Source: Sphingomonas sp. NBWT7 (lineage in GTDB: Bacteria; Pseudomonadota; Alphaproteobacteria; Sphingomonadales; Sphingomonadaceae). From it: DNA of 64,000 nucleotides. The stretch spans positions 1,697,501 to 1,761,500 of the forward strand of contig NZ_CP043639.1 in NCBI RefSeq assembly GCF_014217605.1, in the 5' to 3' direction. Position numbers and translations under genes: made by a program. A model generated the notes under the pieces. It was not told the DNA's origin. It saw nothing but the letters and a program-made list of their open reading frames with translations, and made no database searches. Of this stretch, positions 62,202 through 64,000 are shown one piece after another (the first letter of the stretch is position 1; the number at the start of each line of letters is the position of its first letter).

Positions 62202-63569
62202 TCAGACCGGAACGAACCGCACCGGCAGGCCGTCCTTGGGCTTCGGGATCGGGAAGATCTGCCAGTCCGCGCCCGCCCCCGGCGCCAGCTCGATACGATA
62301 GCGGCTCAGCAGCTGCGCCATCAGGATGCGGATCTGCATCGTCGCGAAGTGCAGGCCGATGCACATATGCGCGCCGCCGCCGAACGGCACCCAGGCGAAG
62401 CGGTGCCGTCCCTTCGACGCTTCGGGCGAGAAGCGCATCGGATCGAACGTCTCGGGATTGGGCCAGTGCTCGGGCATGTGGTGCGTGTAGGCGGTGTTGA
62501 CGCCGACGAACGTGCCCGCCGGAATGTGATAGCCGCCGAACTCGAAATCGCGCATCGCCCGGCGCGGGATCGACGGCACCGGCGGCATCAGTCGCAGCGA
62601 CTCTTTGAACGCATATTCGGTCAGCACCAGGCGATCGAGTTGGCCGTACGGCACCGTCCCGTCGTTGCTGCCGAGATCGCCGATCTCTTCGCGCAACCGC
62701 TCCTGCCACTCGGTGTTGCGGCCGAGCAGCATGACGAGGCTCGTCGCCGACGACGTGATCGTGTCGTGCGCCGCCATCATCAGGAAGTTCATGTGATCGA
62801 CGATCGCGTCGGCAGGCAGCGGCGCGCCGTGCTCGTCGGTCGCGCGGCAGAATTGCGAGAAGAAATCCTGCCCGCTGCCGTTGCGGCGGGCGGGGATCTC
62901 GCGGGTGAAGAAATCGACGAGATATTCGCGCGCCTTCACCCCCTTGCGCATCGACGTGCCGGGCAGCGGCGTGCGGATCGGCGACACCGACGCCTGAACC
63001 TCGTCGACGAACGCCTGGTTGATCCGCGCCGCCTCGTCACCCAGCGGCACGCCGAGAAAGCTCGTGGCGGCGAGATCAAGCGTCAGCGCCTTGATCGTCG
63101 GGTAGAAATCGAGCGGGCGGTTCGCCCAGCTGCCGACCTGCGCCGCGATGCCGGCGTTCAGCTCCTCGGCATAGTGTTTCATCGGTTCGGGCTTGAACGC
63201 CACCGACAGCGCCTTGCGATCGGCGCGATGCTTCTCGAAATCCATCAGCATCAGGCCGCGCGGAAAGACCAGGTTGAGCACCGGGCCCCAGCCTTGCTCG
63301 GACGAGAAATTTTTGTCCTTGTCGAACAGGACGAGCTCGTTCGCCTCCGGCCCAAGCAGCACCACCGAATCGCCGCCGAAGCTGTTGTTGCGATATACCG
63401 GCCCGTGCTTCGCCACCATCTTCCTGGTGAAGGCGAGCGGGTCCTTCAGCACCTCGAACGTGTTGCCGATGAAGGGCCAGCCGCGCTCGCCGGGAATCGC
63501 GTTCAGCGACGATGGCGGATTGAGCGGCAGCCAGTGCGGGTTGGCCTCGATCGTGTGCGCGTGCGGCAT
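62202..63569 (-). CDS. Cytochrome P450
   Basis: 455 residues of the soluble bacterial P450 type. The oxygen-binding I-helix is MMAAHDTITSSATSL, the ExxR motif is FKESLRLMPPVPSIPRRA, and the heme loop is FGGGAHMCIGLHFA with Cys as thiolate ligand. The N-terminal 15 residues are soluble, with no membrane anchor. Electron partners (ferredoxin, reductase) are not encoded nearby. A near-perfect palindrome overlaps its promoter, so expression is likely repressor-controlled. The substrate is unknown. Confidence 0.93.
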   Translation of the reverse strand: MPHAHTIEANPHWLPLNPPSSLNAIPGERGWPFIGNTFEVLKDPLAFTRKMVAKHGPVYRNNSFGGDSVVLLGPEANELVLFDKDKNFSSEQGWGPVLNLVFPRGLMLMDFEKHRADRKALSVAFKPEPMKHYAEELNAGIAAQVGSWANRPLDFYPTIKALTLDLAATSFLGVPLGDEAARINQAFVDEVQASVSPIRTPLPGTSMRKGVKAREYLVDFFTREIPARRNGSGQDFFSQFCRATDEHGAPLPADAIVDHMNFLMMAAHDTITSSATSLVMLLGRNTEWQERLREEIGDLGSNDGTVPYGQLDRLVLTEYAFKESLRLMPPVPSIPRRAMRDFEFGGYHIPAGTFVGVNTAYTHHMPEHWPNPETFDPMRFSPEASKGRHRFAWVPFGGGAHMCIGLHFATMQIRILMAQLLSRYRIELAPGAGADWQIFPIPKPKDGLPVRFVPV

Positions 63570-63595
63570 GGTGTATCTCTCCCTGCCGGCTCCAG

Positions 63596-63631
63596 CTCCG
63601 GCTTACTTACATCGGTATAAGTAAGCCGGAG
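63596..63631. promoter_or_regulatory. Long palindromic operator over the P450 promoter
   Basis: CTCCGGCTTACTTA and TAAGTAAGCCGGAG are perfect 14-bp arms around an 8-nt centre, 27 bp upstream of the P450 start. The minus-strand reading places a -10-like TATACC inside the palindrome. The P450 ribosome site (GGGAGAG) follows downstream. This fits a TetR-type repressor operator, but no regulator gene is next to it in the window. Confidence 0.65.
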
Positions 63632-63645
63632 CGGTTACGCCATCC

Positions 63646-64000
63646 CTACCATAATACGCCCTTCTCCGGCGTCAGCGGCGGCGGCGCCTCGTCGCCGATC
63701 GACTGCAACAGATCGATTTCGATCGTGCGGCACATCGCGTTCAGCGGCACGTCGTGGATCGTATTGGCAAACGGATCGACCAGGTCATCGCCAATCTGCA
63801 GGATGGCAAGGAACATCAGCCCCGCGATAGTCGATCCGATCGGCGTCGCGATTCCCAGCGTCTCGACCAGCCCGATCGGCAGCAACACACAGAACAGGCG
63901 CGTGAAGAACGTCGGGAAGAACCGATACTGGTTGGGCAGCGGCGTGTTCTTGATCCGCTCCATGCCGCCCTGCGCATTGGCGATGTCGACCAGCAGGCCC
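63646..64000 (-). CDS. Bestrophin-like anion channel, C-terminal part
   Basis: About 118 C-terminal residues; the N-terminus lies outside the window. The frame runs from LLVDIANAQGGMERIKNTPL into GLVETLGIATPIGSTIAGLMF (membrane segments), DLVDPFANTIHDVPLNA, and the end PLTPEKGVLW. These match bacterial bestrophin/RFP-TM proteins, pentameric chloride-type channels of the inner membrane, especially the conserved acidic stretch IGDDLVDPF. Its stop is 76 bp from the P450 start on the same strand. Confidence 0.85.
   Translation of the reverse strand, partial: GLLVDIANAQGGMERIKNTPLPNQYRFFPTFFTRLFCVLLPIGLVETLGIATPIGSTIAGLMFLAILQIGDDLVDPFANTIHDVPLNAMCRTIEIDLLQSIGDEAPPPLTPEKGVLW

Overview
The window is GC-rich, densely coded chromosomal DNA from an alphaproteobacterium, most likely a Sphingomonas-type member of the Sphingomonadaceae. 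Evidence for this is the stand-alone CpdR-like and DivK-like response regulators, the DUF1489, DUF3572 and DUF1289 proteins, a SapC-like protein, a Cdc48-type ATPase, feruloyl-CoA-synthetase-like and paired acyl-CoA dehydrogenases, and two tRNA genes with encoded CCA. This assignment comes from family knowledge and was not checked by a search. No rRNA, CRISPR array, insertion sequence, integrase or phage gene was seen.

Layout. 1-10 kb: the start of an ArsR-type regulator with a perfect palindromic operator, two tiny lipoproteins, an aldo/keto reductase, an L,D-transpeptidase, a NUDIX/DUF1289 pair, an RhlE-type helicase, a FAD-linked oxidase, SapC-like protein and cytochrome b561, a candidate small RNA, N-formylglutamate amidohydrolase and CpdR. 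10.2-20.3 kb: after tRNA-Val comes an acyl-CoA catabolic block (MaoC-like dehydratase, three acyl-CoA dehydrogenases, a feruloyl-CoA-synthetase-like ligase, two SDRs and a crotonase) that reads as a beta-oxidation route for an unidentified aromatic, terpenoid or steroid-like acid. 20.3-24.7 kb: a minus-strand run manA-like, TauE/SafE permease, cytochrome b, Tat-exported molybdopterin oxidoreductase and cyclopropane synthase.

24.8-34.6 kb is housekeeping: BamD, RecN, RlmN, an IalB-like protein, a phosphatase, a beta-barrel protein, DnaN and a Cdc48/VAT ATPase. 34.7-37.5 kb is an accessory patch with a glycosyltransferase-like gene and a divergent, frameshifted DUF288-type glycosyltransferase, followed by an orphan leader-like element. 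37.5-44.9 kb carries LysR, cyclophilin, MgtE, DivK and small conserved genes. 45-50 kb is a three-gene surface-glycan-like operon (FAD-dependent oxidoreductase plus two GT-C-like membrane proteins).

50-64 kb holds a YcbB-like L,D-transpeptidase, ArgG, an MFS pump, a phospholipid-methyltransferase-like enzyme, a decayed OsmC gene overlapping a phospholipase D/cardiolipin-synthase gene, RpoZ, RlmE, Ppx/GppA, tRNA-Gln, an EF-hand protein, Tgt, a P450 with a strong palindromic operator, and the end of a bestrophin-like gene.

No large new defence or mobile system was found. The strongest leads are the candidate sRNA at 8.7 kb, the frameshift at a GGGTTTT heptamer at 36.5 kb, the doubly damaged OsmC gene, the acyl-CoA dehydrogenase pair in which only one partner keeps a catalytic Glu, the crotonase lacking both hydratase glutamates, and several clear palindromic operators.
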